Shown here piece by piece: positions 9,266-17,454 of a stretch of 64,000 nt of DNA; position 1 is the stretch's first letter, and every line of letters starts with the position of its first letter. Position numbers and translations under genes: made by a program. The stretch is from contig CBDCYF010000005.1 in NCBI GenBank assembly GCA_965224065.1, positions 2,356,001-2,420,000 of the forward strand. The letters are read 5' to 3'. Origin of the DNA: JAOTZA01 sp965224065. GTDB lineage: Bacteria > Acidobacteriota > Thermoanaerobaculia > Multivoradales > JAHEKO01. The notes beneath the pieces were generated by a model. It was not told the DNA's origin, did no database searches, and was given only the letters and a program-made list of their open reading frames with translations.

Positions 9266-10150
9266 CTACTGAAAGGTGTTGCAGCTAGTGGGATCGCCGC
9301 TCTGCATCCCGCGCCGCAGCCACCGCACCCGCTGCTCGCCCGAGCCGTGGGTCCAGCTCTCCGGTCGCGTGTAGCCGACGGTGCGTGACTGGATGGCGTC
9401 ATCGCCGATCGCCGCAGCCGCCCGCAGACCTTCTTCCACATCCCCCGGCTCGAGCAACTGGCGCTGAGTATGGGCGTGGTGCGCCCACACACCCGCATAG
9501 CAGTCGGCCTGGAGCTCGAGCCGCACCGAAAGCTGGTTGGCGTCCCGCTGGCTCCGTCGCCGCTTCTCACGCTCGACCTGCTCGCTGATGCCCAGAAGGT
9601 TCTGCACATGGTGGCCGACTTCGTGCGCGATGACATAGGCCTGGGCAAAGTCACCCGGCGCCCCGAACCGGCGCTCCAACTGGTTGAAAAACGAAAGATC
9701 GATGTAGACCTGTCCGTCGCCGGGACAGTAAAACGGTCCGACCGCCGCCGAGGTAAAGCCGCAGGCCGAGCGCACCGCCTGCGAGAAGAGGACCAGCTTG
9801 GGCTCCCGATAGCGCGAGCCCGAGCGGGCAAAGAGATCGTTCCAGGTGTCCTCGGTGTCCGCCAGCACCACCGAGGCGAACTGGCCCAACTGGTCCTGGA
9901 CCGGCGCGCCGGGCGGCGGTGGCGTCGGGAATCTACCGGGCCCCGCCGACGGACCACCCGCCGAGCCACCCGGCGGGCCCTGCTGCAACACCTCGCCCAA
10001 TTGCTGCGGATCGCCGCCAAAGAGAAACACAAACAGCAGAATCAAGGCCAGCCCTCCGCAGCCGATCGAGCCCCCGCGCATCATGGGGCCGGGGCCGCGC
10101 CCTCTACGGTCTTCGACGTTGGTGCTCTGTCTGCGTCCTCGCCATCTCAT
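9266..10150 (-). CDS. ypfJ: YpfJ-family neutral zinc metallopeptidase
   Basis: A 294-residue protein of the YpfJ/KPN_02809 family. A short charged N-terminus (RWRGRRQSTNVEDRRG is typical of the family) precedes one transmembrane segment (GGLALILLFVFLFGG). A glycine/proline-rich linker follows, then the peptidase domain with FYCPGDGQVYIDLSFF and the zinc motif HEVGHHVQNLLG. It ends with WTHGSGEQRVRWLRRGM and DPTSCNTF, also conserved in the family. It is anchored in the inner membrane facing the periplasm. GGAGGAG precedes the ATG. The substrate is unknown. Confidence 0.93.
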   Translation of the reverse strand: MRWRGRRQSTNVEDRRGRGPGPMMRGGSIGCGGLALILLFVFLFGGDPQQLGEVLQQGPPGGSAGGPSAGPGRFPTPPPPGAPVQDQLGQFASVVLADTEDTWNDLFARSGSRYREPKLVLFSQAVRSACGFTSAAVGPFYCPGDGQVYIDLSFFNQLERRFGAPGDFAQAYVIAHEVGHHVQNLLGISEQVEREKRRRSQRDANQLSVRLELQADCYAGVWAHHAHTQRQLLEPGDVEEGLRAAAAIGDDAIQSRTVGYTRPESWTHGSGEQRVRWLRRGMQSGDPTSCNTFQ

Positions 10151-10596
10151 GGTGTTGCTCCTCCGCTGGAATCGGGGGACCTCATGGTACGTCAGAAACC
10201 GGGCGCGCCCGGCGAGGATATTTTTTTCTTAACCTGCTTGACTGCCTCCATGATCGCGCTCCACCGTTCGAGGCGGTTGCCCGTTCGGATTGTAGGGGCG
10301 GGGCTTGCCCCCGCCCGGCGAGGACACTCGCTTGGGGTGGAACGCGCTGAGGGTAACCGCCCACTCTCCCGAAAGACGGCTCGAAGCCCGCATTAACCGC
10401 GGTCGCTTTCTTCGGTGGCGCCTCTCGCCTCATCGACACCGGCGACTCAGGGGACCGCCCCTTCGCTCGCAGACTCGCGATTTGGGGCGGTCCGAAGCGG
10501 GCGCTTCGCCGTCTTCCGGGTCGAGCGAGCGGTCACCCTCGCGAACCGACAGAGAGACCCTGCCAGCCGTCGGTTGTTCGTATCCCGCGCGCGACG
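10151..10596. other. Intergenic region without a credible gene
   Basis: These 446 bp separate the YpfJ-type gene from the VWA gene. The part next to 10150 holds the YpfJ ribosome binding site and a T-rich tract near 10219-10230. A palindromic dispersed repeat lies at 10292-10317. Short open frames here lack coding character or homologue-like motifs. Confidence 0.6.
10292..10317 (+). repeat. Dispersed palindromic repeat, copy 1 (GTAGGGGC family)
   Basis: A 26-bp element beginning GTAGGGGCGGGGCTTGCCCC. Its exact reverse complement occurs at 61762-61787 and a close variant at 61910-61935. The GGGGC...GCCCC core can fold into a hairpin with a CTT-type loop. Confidence 0.8.
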
Positions 10597-11790
10597 CTAG
10601 GCCACCAGCAGTGGACGGTTGGGGCGCGCGCCGCGCAGCACATCGACCGCCTCGGTCAACCCGTCGAGGGTCAGCTCGAACATCGGGAACAGACACCGGA
10701 TCATCTGGATCGTGGGGGCGGCCCAGATCCGCTCGGGCTCGGGGTTGAGCCAGACCGAGCTCGGGCAGCGCTCGCGGATGCGGCCGAGCCAGGTGAGGCC
10801 GGAGTCGCTGTTGGAGTGGTAGTAGTCGATGGCGCCACCAGCTCGGGTGAGCTCCCAGGGCCCCATCCAGGCATCGCCGACAAACAACACCGACCACGTG
10901 GGGTCGAGCCGGGCCAGCACCTCCGAGGTCGGCTCGCCCTTCCAGCGCGAAATGTCGGTGAACAGCCGCTCGTAGACACAGTTGTGAAAAAAGCGAAACT
11001 CGAAATGCTTGAAGTGCTGCGCCGCGTGGGCCGCCGAGAAGAGTTGCTCGCAGACCTCGACGTGTGGGTCCATCGAACCGCCGACGTCCATCAGCAACAG
11101 AAGCTTGATGCGGTTCTTGCGCGGTGGGGAGAAGACCAGATCGATGTCGCCGCCGTTGCGGGCGCTCTTGTCGATCGTCAAGTCGAGGTCCAGCTCCTCG
11201 GGGCCGTCGTCCTTGGCCAGCCGGCGGAGACGCCGGAGCGCCAAGCCGATCTGGCGCGTGTCGAGAATGCGGTCGCTTCTCAGGTTGCGGAATCGCCGAT
11301 CGCTCGCCACCTGGACCGCGCTGCGACCGCCGCCCGTACCACCGACGCGGATGCCCCCCGGATGCACCCCCGAATGACCAAATGGCGAGGAACCCCCGGT
11401 CCCGATCCAGCGGTTGCCGCCGTCGTGCCGTTCGTCCTGTTGTTCGAGGGTCTTCTCGAAGCGCTCGCGCAGCTCGTCGAAGTCAAGAGCTTCGAGACGC
11501 GCCAGGTCTTCCTCGGAAATCCGCGGCAGCTCCGGATTTTCCAGCCACGCCAGCATTTCCTCGTCGATCTCCACCTCGTCTTCCAGATCCTTGAAAAACG
11601 ACGCAAAGGCCCGATCGTAGAGATCGAAGTCGGTCTCGCGCTTGACCAGAAGCGAGCGCGCCAGGTTGTAGAACACGGTGAGGTCCGCCCGCGAATGGCC
11701 ACCGGCCAGGGCGCGCACAAAGGTCAGCCACTCGGTCAGGCTGACCTTGAGCCCGTAGCCCCTGAGATGGAAGAAGAAGTCGGTGAACAC
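10597..11790 (-). CDS. VWA-domain protein, CoxE-like (paralogue 1)
   Basis: A 397-residue cytosolic protein. The N-terminal helical part (FFFHLRGYGLKVSLTEWLTF) matches the CoxE/DUF58-type VWA partners of MoxR ATPases, and the C-terminal VWA domain starts near residue 230 (KLLLLMDVGGSMDPHVEV). The MIDAS motif reads D-V-G-G-S rather than the usual D-x-S-x-S, so metal binding may be altered. Such proteins act with MoxR ATPases in maturation or metal insertion of target enzymes. It lies 19 bp downstream of the MoxR gene. The start at GTG 11790 keeps the conserved FFFHLR opening. Confidence 0.88.
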   Translation of the reverse strand: MFTDFFFHLRGYGLKVSLTEWLTFVRALAGGHSRADLTVFYNLARSLLVKRETDFDLYDRAFASFFKDLEDEVEIDEEMLAWLENPELPRISEEDLARLEALDFDELRERFEKTLEQQDERHDGGNRWIGTGGSSPFGHSGVHPGGIRVGGTGGGRSAVQVASDRRFRNLRSDRILDTRQIGLALRRLRRLAKDDGPEELDLDLTIDKSARNGGDIDLVFSPPRKNRIKLLLLMDVGGSMDPHVEVCEQLFSAAHAAQHFKHFEFRFFHNCVYERLFTDISRWKGEPTSEVLARLDPTWSVLFVGDAWMGPWELTRAGGAIDYYHSNSDSGLTWLGRIRERCPSSVWLNPEPERIWAAPTIQMIRCLFPMFELTLDGLTEAVDVLRGARPNRPLLVA

Positions 11791-11809
11791 TGCTCTGAGG
11801 CGACCTCTC

Positions 11810-12637
11810 CTAGTTGGCGCGACCCGCCAACGCCCTTTCGGCCACCTCGATGTCGCGCTCGCGCTTGAGCAGCACGCCCAGAAACGGAATCTCGGTCAGC
11901 AGGGTCTCGGGCTCGACGCCCCCGCGCACCAGCGCCGCGATCCAGTCGATCAACTCGCTGGTCGAGGGACGTTTTCTGAGCTGGGGCAGATCGCGCAGCC
12001 AGTAGAAGCGCAGCAGCACCTGCTGGACCAGCTCCTCTTCGACGTCCGGGTGGTGAACCCGCACGATGTCCTCCATCAGCTCGCGCCCCGGAAAGGCGAT
12101 GTAGTGGAAGACGCACCGGCGCAGGAAGGCGTCGGGAAGCTCCTTCTCATTGTTCGAGGTGATGACCACCACCGGGCGGTGGCGCGCGGTGTGTGTCTCG
12201 CCGGTCTCGTGCACCACAAAGGTCATGCGGTCGAGCTCGTGGAGCAGATCGTTGGGAAACTCGAGATCCGCCTTGTCGATCTCGTCGATCAACAGGACGA
12301 CCCGCTCGTCGGCCAGAAACGATTGGCCCAGCGGACCGTACTTGATGTAACGCCGGACGTCGGAAATGTCGCGGTCGCCAAAGCGCGCGTCATTGAGCCG
12401 CTGGACCGTGTCGTACACATACAGCCCCTCTTGCGCCTTGGAGGTCGACTTGATGTTCCAGGTCAGAACCTTCATCACCAGGCTCTCGCCGACCGCCTCG
12501 GCCAAGACTGTCTTGCCGGTACCGGGCTCGCCCCGGATCAGGAGCGGCCGCTCGAGCGCCACCGCCACGTTGACCGAGTCGCCCAGCTCCGGGGAGACCA
12601 GGTACTTGTCGGTGCCGGTGAACTTGGAAAAATCCAT
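11810..12637 (-). CDS. MoxR-family AAA+ ATPase (paralogue 1)
   Basis: A 275-residue AAA+ ATPase with Walker A GEPGTGKT (36-43), Walker B VVLLIDEIDKAD, sensor-1 VVVITSNNEKELPDAFLRRC and a C-terminal lid containing STSELIDWIAALV. MoxR ATPases are chaperones that work with VWA-domain partners, and the partner gene follows at once. GGGAG precedes the ATG. The protein differs clearly from the second MoxR at 51620, so the two sets are paralogous or independently acquired, not a recent duplication. Confidence 0.93.
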   Translation of the reverse strand: MDFSKFTGTDKYLVSPELGDSVNVAVALERPLLIRGEPGTGKTVLAEAVGESLVMKVLTWNIKSTSKAQEGLYVYDTVQRLNDARFGDRDISDVRRYIKYGPLGQSFLADERVVLLIDEIDKADLEFPNDLLHELDRMTFVVHETGETHTARHRPVVVITSNNEKELPDAFLRRCVFHYIAFPGRELMEDIVRVHHPDVEEELVQQVLLRFYWLRDLPQLRKRPSTSELIDWIAALVRGGVEPETLLTEIPFLGVLLKRERDIEVAERALAGRAN

Positions 12638-12649
12638 GCGGGCTCCCTT

Positions 12650-13546
12650 CTATCTCTCCGAGGTTTCGGGGCGAGCGCGATCGGAAAGTGTATCGGAGCC
12701 CAGGATCCGAGCGGCGAACTCGGCAAAGCGCTTGGGCTCGCGGTCGAGCAACCAAGCAAGCTGGCGCCCGTTGCCCCAGAAACCGTGCCGCTCGTAGTAC
12801 CGGAACATCGCCTGCAGCGACTCAATCGCGTAGCCGGAGAGCCCACGCTCGTGGGCCTGCTTTGCCCACTGCCCGCGGTCGGTTTCCTCGACCCGAACCC
12901 GGCGGCCCAGGGCATCGGACAATCTCTCCGCAATTTCCGATTGGGTCAGGACTTCGTCGCCCGCCAACTCGTAGGTCGCTCGCTCGTGCCCGCTTTCGCC
13001 GAGCACCCGCGCCGCCGCCTCGGCCACATCGGCGACATCCACCATTCCCAGCTTTGTCTCGATCGAGTAGGGCACGGGGTACACACCCCGCTCGAGAATC
13101 GCCTCCCGGTGGACGAGCACATTCTGCATGTAGGCCGCCGGCTGCAAGATCGTAAAGTCGAGGCCGGACTCCAGGAGCAGCTCTTCGACCCGCAGCTTTG
13201 ACCAGTGATGGGGCATCGCCTCGATCTGTGGATGCAGGACCGAGTGGTAGACCAGCCGGGGAACACCGGTCGAGCGGCAGGCTGCGATGGCGCGGCGACC
13301 GATCTCGATCTCGTGCGGGCTGACATTGGGGCAGATCAGATAGACCACCCGCACACCGGCCACGGCACGCTCCCATCCGGCCGGATCGTTCAGGTCGCCC
13401 ACGACCACGTCACGGGCCCCGGCCGTCTCGACTGCCGCCGTCTGCTCGACCCGGCGAATCAGGGCTCGGGTCGGCTCCCCCCGACCGGCCAGCGCCCGGA
13501 GGACGGCCCGCCCGGTCTTGCCCGCGGCGCCGGTGACCAGGATCAT
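12650..13546 (-). CDS. NmrA-like NAD(P)-binding protein (atypical SDR)
   Basis: A 298-residue Rossmann-fold protein opening with MILVTGAAGKTGRAVLRAL, the glycine-rich nucleotide-binding loop of NmrA/HSCARG-type atypical short-chain dehydrogenases. RALIRRVEQ at the end of the second strand suggests NADP preference. The middle has VVVGDLNDPAGWERAV and LVYHSVLHP, and no Tyr-x-x-x-Lys pair is obvious, in keeping with NmrA-type redox sensors or quinone/azo reductases. It sits 12 bp upstream of the MoxR gene on the same strand and may be co-transcribed; the link is not otherwise supported. Confidence 0.82.
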   Translation of the reverse strand: MILVTGAAGKTGRAVLRALAGRGEPTRALIRRVEQTAAVETAGARDVVVGDLNDPAGWERAVAGVRVVYLICPNVSPHEIEIGRRAIAACRSTGVPRLVYHSVLHPQIEAMPHHWSKLRVEELLLESGLDFTILQPAAYMQNVLVHREAILERGVYPVPYSIETKLGMVDVADVAEAAARVLGESGHERATYELAGDEVLTQSEIAERLSDALGRRVRVEETDRGQWAKQAHERGLSGYAIESLQAMFRYYERHGFWGNGRQLAWLLDREPKRFAEFAARILGSDTLSDRARPETSER

Positions 13547-13571
13547 CGATCGATCGAGAGAATCGAGCGGC

Positions 13572-14726
13572 CTACTTGAGCGTCTTGCGCACGGTGTCGG
13601 CGTCGATGGTCAACCGCTTCCGCCCTTCGCCGCCGTCCTCCAGTGTGCCGTGCTCCCAGGGGTCGAACTCGTAGGGGTTGATGATCTCGGTAAAGAGGTC
13701 CCGCAGCGCGCGGGCTCCCGCCCTCGATTCCTTGGCGGCCCGCTCGGCGATGAGCGACGCCGCCAGATCTTCCAACTCGAGGTCGATCCCCAGCGTGTCG
13801 AAGAACCGCCTCGAGCGCACAAACGGCGAGTCGTAGGAGTGCAGCAGGATCTGCTTCAAGGTGTCGATCGACAGATCCTCGAGCAGCACCAGCTTGTCGA
13901 AACGCGAGATGAACTGCGGCACCATGCCAAAGACAAAAAGGTCCTGGAGCTTCAGAAAGTCGGCCAGCGAGAAGCGCTGCTGCACCCGCACCTGGCCGTC
14001 GGCGGTGCGGATGGTGTCCGAGCGCAGCTTCTGACCGCCACCCCGTTTGGTGACCCGGTCGTAGACTTGGTCGTAGAGGCCCTCAAACGCGCCGCCGCAG
14101 ACAAACATCATGCGGCGGGTATCGATCTCGAGAGTGACTTTCTTTTCCTTGCCGCTTTCCCAGGCGTAGGTCCGGTAGGGAACGACCTCGCCCTCCATCA
14201 GCGTCAGCAGCCCCTGCTGCATCACGACCCCGATGGGGTTGGGGCGCCCGAGCACCATGGTGGTCATCTTGTCGATCTCGTCGACGCAGACCGTCGCCCG
14301 CTCGATCGACTCCTTGAGCTCGTCGGCGGTGGGCTGCGGCCCGAGGATCGCCCGCGCCCGCTGCTCGACCGCCGCCAGCATCCGGTCGCCGTGAAACTCG
14401 GTTCGCTCGCTGTCGACCAGCAGATTGGCGTTCAGGATCGTCACCACCCGGAACGGACGGTATTCCGGCACCGTGTCGTAAAGGCGCTGGATGTTGTTCA
14501 TGATGGTGGTCTTGCCGGTGCCGGAGCTACCGATCAACAAAAAATTGCCCGAGACCCGGCCGGTGGTGTGCTTGTAGAGCGCCACCGACACAAAGGCGAG
14601 GGCCGGGTCCTGGCCCAGCACGCCCTTTTTCAGCTCGTCGAAGATGACCTCGGGCTTGATCTCTTCCAGTGGCCGCAGATCCTGTCGCGAGACCTCGGCG
14701 ATGGCCTTTTCAGAGCCGGAAGACAT
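13572..14726 (-). CDS. ClpX-like AAA+ ATPase lacking a zinc finger
   Basis: A 384-residue ATPase resembling the ClpX module: Walker A LLIGSSGTGKTTIM, Walker B ATVCVDEIDKMTT, VCGGAFEGLYDQVYDR and a lid with SRAGARALRDLFTEI. The N-terminal zinc-binding domain of genuine ClpX is absent. The start ATG 14726 is preferred because an upstream extension in the same frame is not ClpX-like and overlaps the divergent promoter region. No clpP is in the window, so it may act as a free unfoldase. TATACT ends eight bases before the start and there is no Shine-Dalgarno. Confidence 0.85.
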   Translation of the reverse strand: MSSGSEKAIAEVSRQDLRPLEEIKPEVIFDELKKGVLGQDPALAFVSVALYKHTTGRVSGNFLLIGSSGTGKTTIMNNIQRLYDTVPEYRPFRVVTILNANLLVDSERTEFHGDRMLAAVEQRARAILGPQPTADELKESIERATVCVDEIDKMTTMVLGRPNPIGVVMQQGLLTLMEGEVVPYRTYAWESGKEKKVTLEIDTRRMMFVCGGAFEGLYDQVYDRVTKRGGGQKLRSDTIRTADGQVRVQQRFSLADFLKLQDLFVFGMVPQFISRFDKLVLLEDLSIDTLKQILLHSYDSPFVRSRRFFDTLGIDLELEDLAASLIAERAAKESRAGARALRDLFTEIINPYEFDPWEHGTLEDGGEGRKRLTIDADTVRKTLK

Positions 14727-14734
14727 GGCGGAAG

Positions 14735-14740
14735 AGTATA
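14735..14740 (-). promoter_or_regulatory. Putative -10 hexamer (TATACT) for ClpX-like gene
   Basis: Read on the minus strand, TATACT lies eight bases upstream of the ATG at 14726 and no ribosome binding site intervenes. This fits a leaderless transcript; a -35 element is not clear. Confidence 0.45.
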
Positions 14741-14883
14741 CGTGCGCCCGGGGCGATCCGTTGGGGGGACCTCCCATGCGGCCGGACCACTGATATATTC
14801 CATCGTACATTCGTAATCTCGGGAAGCCAGCCCGGCTTGCCGCCACAGCCTCCACATCCGGTGGAGAGAAGGGGGTTCCCTCG

Positions 14884-15627
14884 ATGCCAAAAACCATCCG
14901 TGTCCTTTTGACCGTGTTTCCGGTCGCCGCGCTCCTCCTGCCGGCCGCCGCGACGGCCGAGGGCAACATCACCCGCGTCACCTACTGGACGGTCGAGCGG
15001 GGCTCCGAGTCGCAATTCGAAGCGGGGCTCGCGGCCCACAACAAGCTCCACGCCGACCAGGGTGACGACTGGGCCTTCCACACCTTCCAGGTACTCACCG
15101 GCCCGCACACCGGCAAATACATCCGCATCACCTTCGGACACGAGTGGGCCGATTTCGACACCGAGGGCGACAACCTCGAAGGCGACGCCGAGGACGCCGC
15201 GCTGCACACGGCCCCCTACATCGAGGGAGCCAAGACCTCCTTCTACAAGGCCCTGCCGGAGATCAGCCGGACCGGCCCGCCGACCGGCATGTCGCGCTCG
15301 ATCTTTTTTCATCTGAAGTACGGACACAGCCGGCCGTTCGTCGAAGCCATCACCAAGGTCCATCAGGCGCTCGAGGGGCGCGACTGGCGGCCGTACGCCT
15401 GGTACACGTTGGTGGACGGCGGCTCGAGCCCGACCTACGTCGTCACTCTCCCCAGCGACGGCTGGGCCGGCTTTGCGCCGGGCGACACCGACTTGGCCGA
15501 GGTGGTCAGCGAGAAATACGGCGAGGCCGCCGCCGAGATCTGGGAGGCGCTCGAAAGCTCGGTGGCCAAGTCGTGGAGCCACACCATCGCGCGCCGCGCC
15601 GATCTGAGCTACGTGCCGAGCGAGTAG
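14884..15627 (+). CDS. Secreted protein of unknown function
   Basis: A 247-residue protein with a clear signal peptide (LLTVFPVAALLLPAAATA). The mature protein appears to contain two similar halves of about 100 residues: RVTYWTVERGSESQFEAGL and later FFHLKYGHSRPFVEAITKVH. This pattern is like tandem ferredoxin-like (dimeric alpha/beta barrel) domains. No catalytic signature is seen. AAGGGGG lies eight bases before the ATG. It is divergent from the ClpX-like gene. Confidence 0.7.
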   Translation: MPKTIRVLLTVFPVAALLLPAAATAEGNITRVTYWTVERGSESQFEAGLAAHNKLHADQGDDWAFHTFQVLTGPHTGKYIRITFGHEWADFDTEGDNLEGDAEDAALHTAPYIEGAKTSFYKALPEISRTGPPTGMSRSIFFHLKYGHSRPFVEAITKVHQALEGRDWRPYAWYTLVDGGSSPTYVVTLPSDGWAGFAPGDTDLAEVVSEKYGEAAAEIWEALESSVAKSWSHTIARRADLSYVPSE

Positions 15628-15662
15628 ATCCCCTCGGGTTCGGTCTCGCGGCGGCCAGTCGC

Positions 15663-15668
15663 TAGAAT
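15663..15668 (+). promoter_or_regulatory. Putative -10 hexamer (TAGAAT) deciding the next start
   Basis: TAGAAT overlaps a first ATG at 15667 and stands seven bases before a second ATG at 15676. If it is a -10 element, the gene must start at 15676 with a leaderless message. Confidence 0.42.
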
Positions 15669-15675
15669 GCGCGCC

Positions 15676-16602
15676 ATGTCGCGCTTGTTTCGGCTGGCCG
15701 CCGTCGCCGTTCTGGTCGTCGCGCCCGCGGCCGGCTCCGAGCGCTCGGCCGAGCCATCGTTTCCCGTCATCCCCGAAGTCTTTATCGACGTCTTCGAGGC
15801 CGCCGAGGGCCTCACCTTCAGCGCTGACGGCAAGCTCTATATCAACGCCAACCGGGCGATCTGGCGCGCCGAGCCCGACGGCCGGGTGGTCAAGATCCGC
15901 GACGTCTACACCCATCTGGGGATGGCCGGCATCGGCGAGCGCGACATCCTGGCCGCCGACTTCGGCCCCACCAACGTCTTCCGCCACGGACCCAACTCGG
16001 ACGGCGTCATCTGGCGAATCACTCCCGAGGGCGAGAAACACGGCCTCGACACCGGCTTTGCCGATCCGAATTTCATTCTCGTCCGCCGCGACGGCTCTTA
16101 TCTGGTCTCGGACGACGGTACCGACAAGATCTATCTCGTCGACACCGACAGCACGGTGAGCGTTTGGAGCAGCGCGATTCCCTATCCAAATGGCATCGCG
16201 TTCTCGCTCGACGAGTCGGTTCTCTACGCCGCCCAGATCTTTACCGGGCTCGATCCGATCGGGTTCGACGACTCGCTCTGGGCGCTGCCGGTCAAAGACG
16301 GCCGGCCCGCCGGCGAGGCCCGAGTGGTGGCCAGGACCGGCGGCGGCGGTCTCGACGGGCTCGCCGTCGACGAGCTCGACCGCGTCTATATCGCCGACAA
16401 CGGCGACGGCAAGATCTGGCGGTTCGACCCGGCGACCGAGGAGCTGGCGCTCATCGCCGAAGGGATGCCGTCGATCGCCAGCCTGGTGTTTGGCGAAGGC
16501 GATTTCGATCCCCACTCCCTCTACGCCACCTCGACATTCCGGGGTGGCGGAACGATCTGGAGGGTACGAGTCGGTGTCGGGGGGGCGCCGCTTCACCGGT
16601 AA
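15676..16602 (+). CDS. Secreted SMP-30/gluconolactonase-like beta-propeller
   Basis: A 308-residue protein with a short signal peptide (AAVAVLVVAPAAGS). The mature part is a six-bladed propeller of the SMP-30/NHL type: EGLTFSADGKLYINANRAIW, PYPNGIAFSLDESVLYAAQI, GLDGLAVDELDRVYIADNGD. Family members bind calcium and include lactonases. The conserved Asn-Gly of NGIAF and the Asp of LDGLAVDE match the usual metal-site strands. It is followed at 33 bp by an alpha/beta hydrolase on the same strand, so an operon for hydrolysis of an ester or lactone is possible. Confidence 0.82.
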   Translation: MSRLFRLAAVAVLVVAPAAGSERSAEPSFPVIPEVFIDVFEAAEGLTFSADGKLYINANRAIWRAEPDGRVVKIRDVYTHLGMAGIGERDILAADFGPTNVFRHGPNSDGVIWRITPEGEKHGLDTGFADPNFILVRRDGSYLVSDDGTDKIYLVDTDSTVSVWSSAIPYPNGIAFSLDESVLYAAQIFTGLDPIGFDDSLWALPVKDGRPAGEARVVARTGGGGLDGLAVDELDRVYIADNGDGKIWRFDPATEELALIAEGMPSIASLVFGEGDFDPHSLYATSTFRGGGTIWRVRVGVGGAPLHR

Positions 16603-16635
16603 CCCGAGAGAACGCCTGACCCGCGAAACGAGCCC

Positions 16636-17451
16636 ATGAGCCGGCGCCTTCTCGCCGCTTTCTCCGTTCTGGCGCTCGTCGCCTTCTTGCTTGTCATGTT
16701 GCTTCGTCAGCTCACCGACCGGATGCTCTTCTACCCGTCGCGGGGCCAGTGGCGGACCCCCGCGGCGCTGGGACTCGACTACCGGGAGCTCTGGCTCGAC
16801 GCCCGGGGGGATCGTCTGCAGGCTTGGTGGATCCCCGGCCCGGGCTCGGGACCGGTGATCCTCATGTTCCACGGCAACGCGGGCACGATCGCCGATCGCC
16901 TGGAAAACGTCCGGCTGCTGGTCGAGCGACTCGACGCCTCCGTCCTGCAAGTGGAGTATCCCGGCTATGGCGACTCGTCCGGGAGACCTTCCGAAGCCTC
17001 GCTCTACGCGGCCGGGGAGGCGGGGTGGGAGGCCGCTCAGCACCAGGGCAAGGGACGACCGTTGGTGGTCTTTGGACGCTCGCTGGGCGGGGCGGTGGCC
17101 ATCGACGTGAGCGCCCGTCACGAGGTCGATGGTCTGGTGGTCGAATCGGCCTTCACCAGCCTGCCCGATCTCGCCCCGGTGACCGGGCTGCCGCTGGCGC
17201 GCCAGCTGGTCGCCTACCGTTTCGATTCGCTGTCGAAAATCAACGACGTCACCGCCCCGATCTTGCTGATCCATGGCGATCGGGACGAGCTGGTTCCCTA
17301 CTCGATGGCCGAACGGTTGCGCGAGGCGGCAACCGCCGCTTCGAGCTGCGATCTCCACACGGTCCGTGGCGGCACCCACAACGACACCTGGCACGTCGGC
17401 GGGGAGGGCTACTGGCAGGCCTGGTCACGGTTTGTCGCCGGCCTCGGCTGA
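16636..17451 (+). CDS. Membrane-anchored alpha/beta hydrolase (BEM46-like)
   Basis: A 271-residue hydrolase with one N-terminal membrane segment (AFSVLALVAFLLVMLLRQL) followed by DRMLFYPSRGQW, an opening typical of the BEM46/YqkD group. The catalytic triad is visible: oxyanion strand ILMFHGNAGTIADR, nucleophile in FGRSLGG (about residue 148), acid in LLIHGDRDELVP, histidine in VRGGTHNDTW. The substrate is unknown. It ends three bases before the next gene, so the two are almost certainly co-transcribed. Confidence 0.9.
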   Translation: MSRRLLAAFSVLALVAFLLVMLLRQLTDRMLFYPSRGQWRTPAALGLDYRELWLDARGDRLQAWWIPGPGSGPVILMFHGNAGTIADRLENVRLLVERLDASVLQVEYPGYGDSSGRPSEASLYAAGEAGWEAAQHQGKGRPLVVFGRSLGGAVAIDVSARHEVDGLVVESAFTSLPDLAPVTGLPLARQLVAYRFDSLSKINDVTAPILLIHGDRDELVPYSMAERLREAATAASSCDLHTVRGGTHNDTWHVGGEGYWQAWSRFVAGLG

Positions 17452-17454
17452 CCC

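Noticed and set aside
14710..17394. An 894-codon open frame on the minus strand
   Set aside because: It lies opposite three well-supported plus-strand genes with signal peptides and catalytic motifs. Long antisense frames are common in GC-rich DNA, and its sequence shows no family features.
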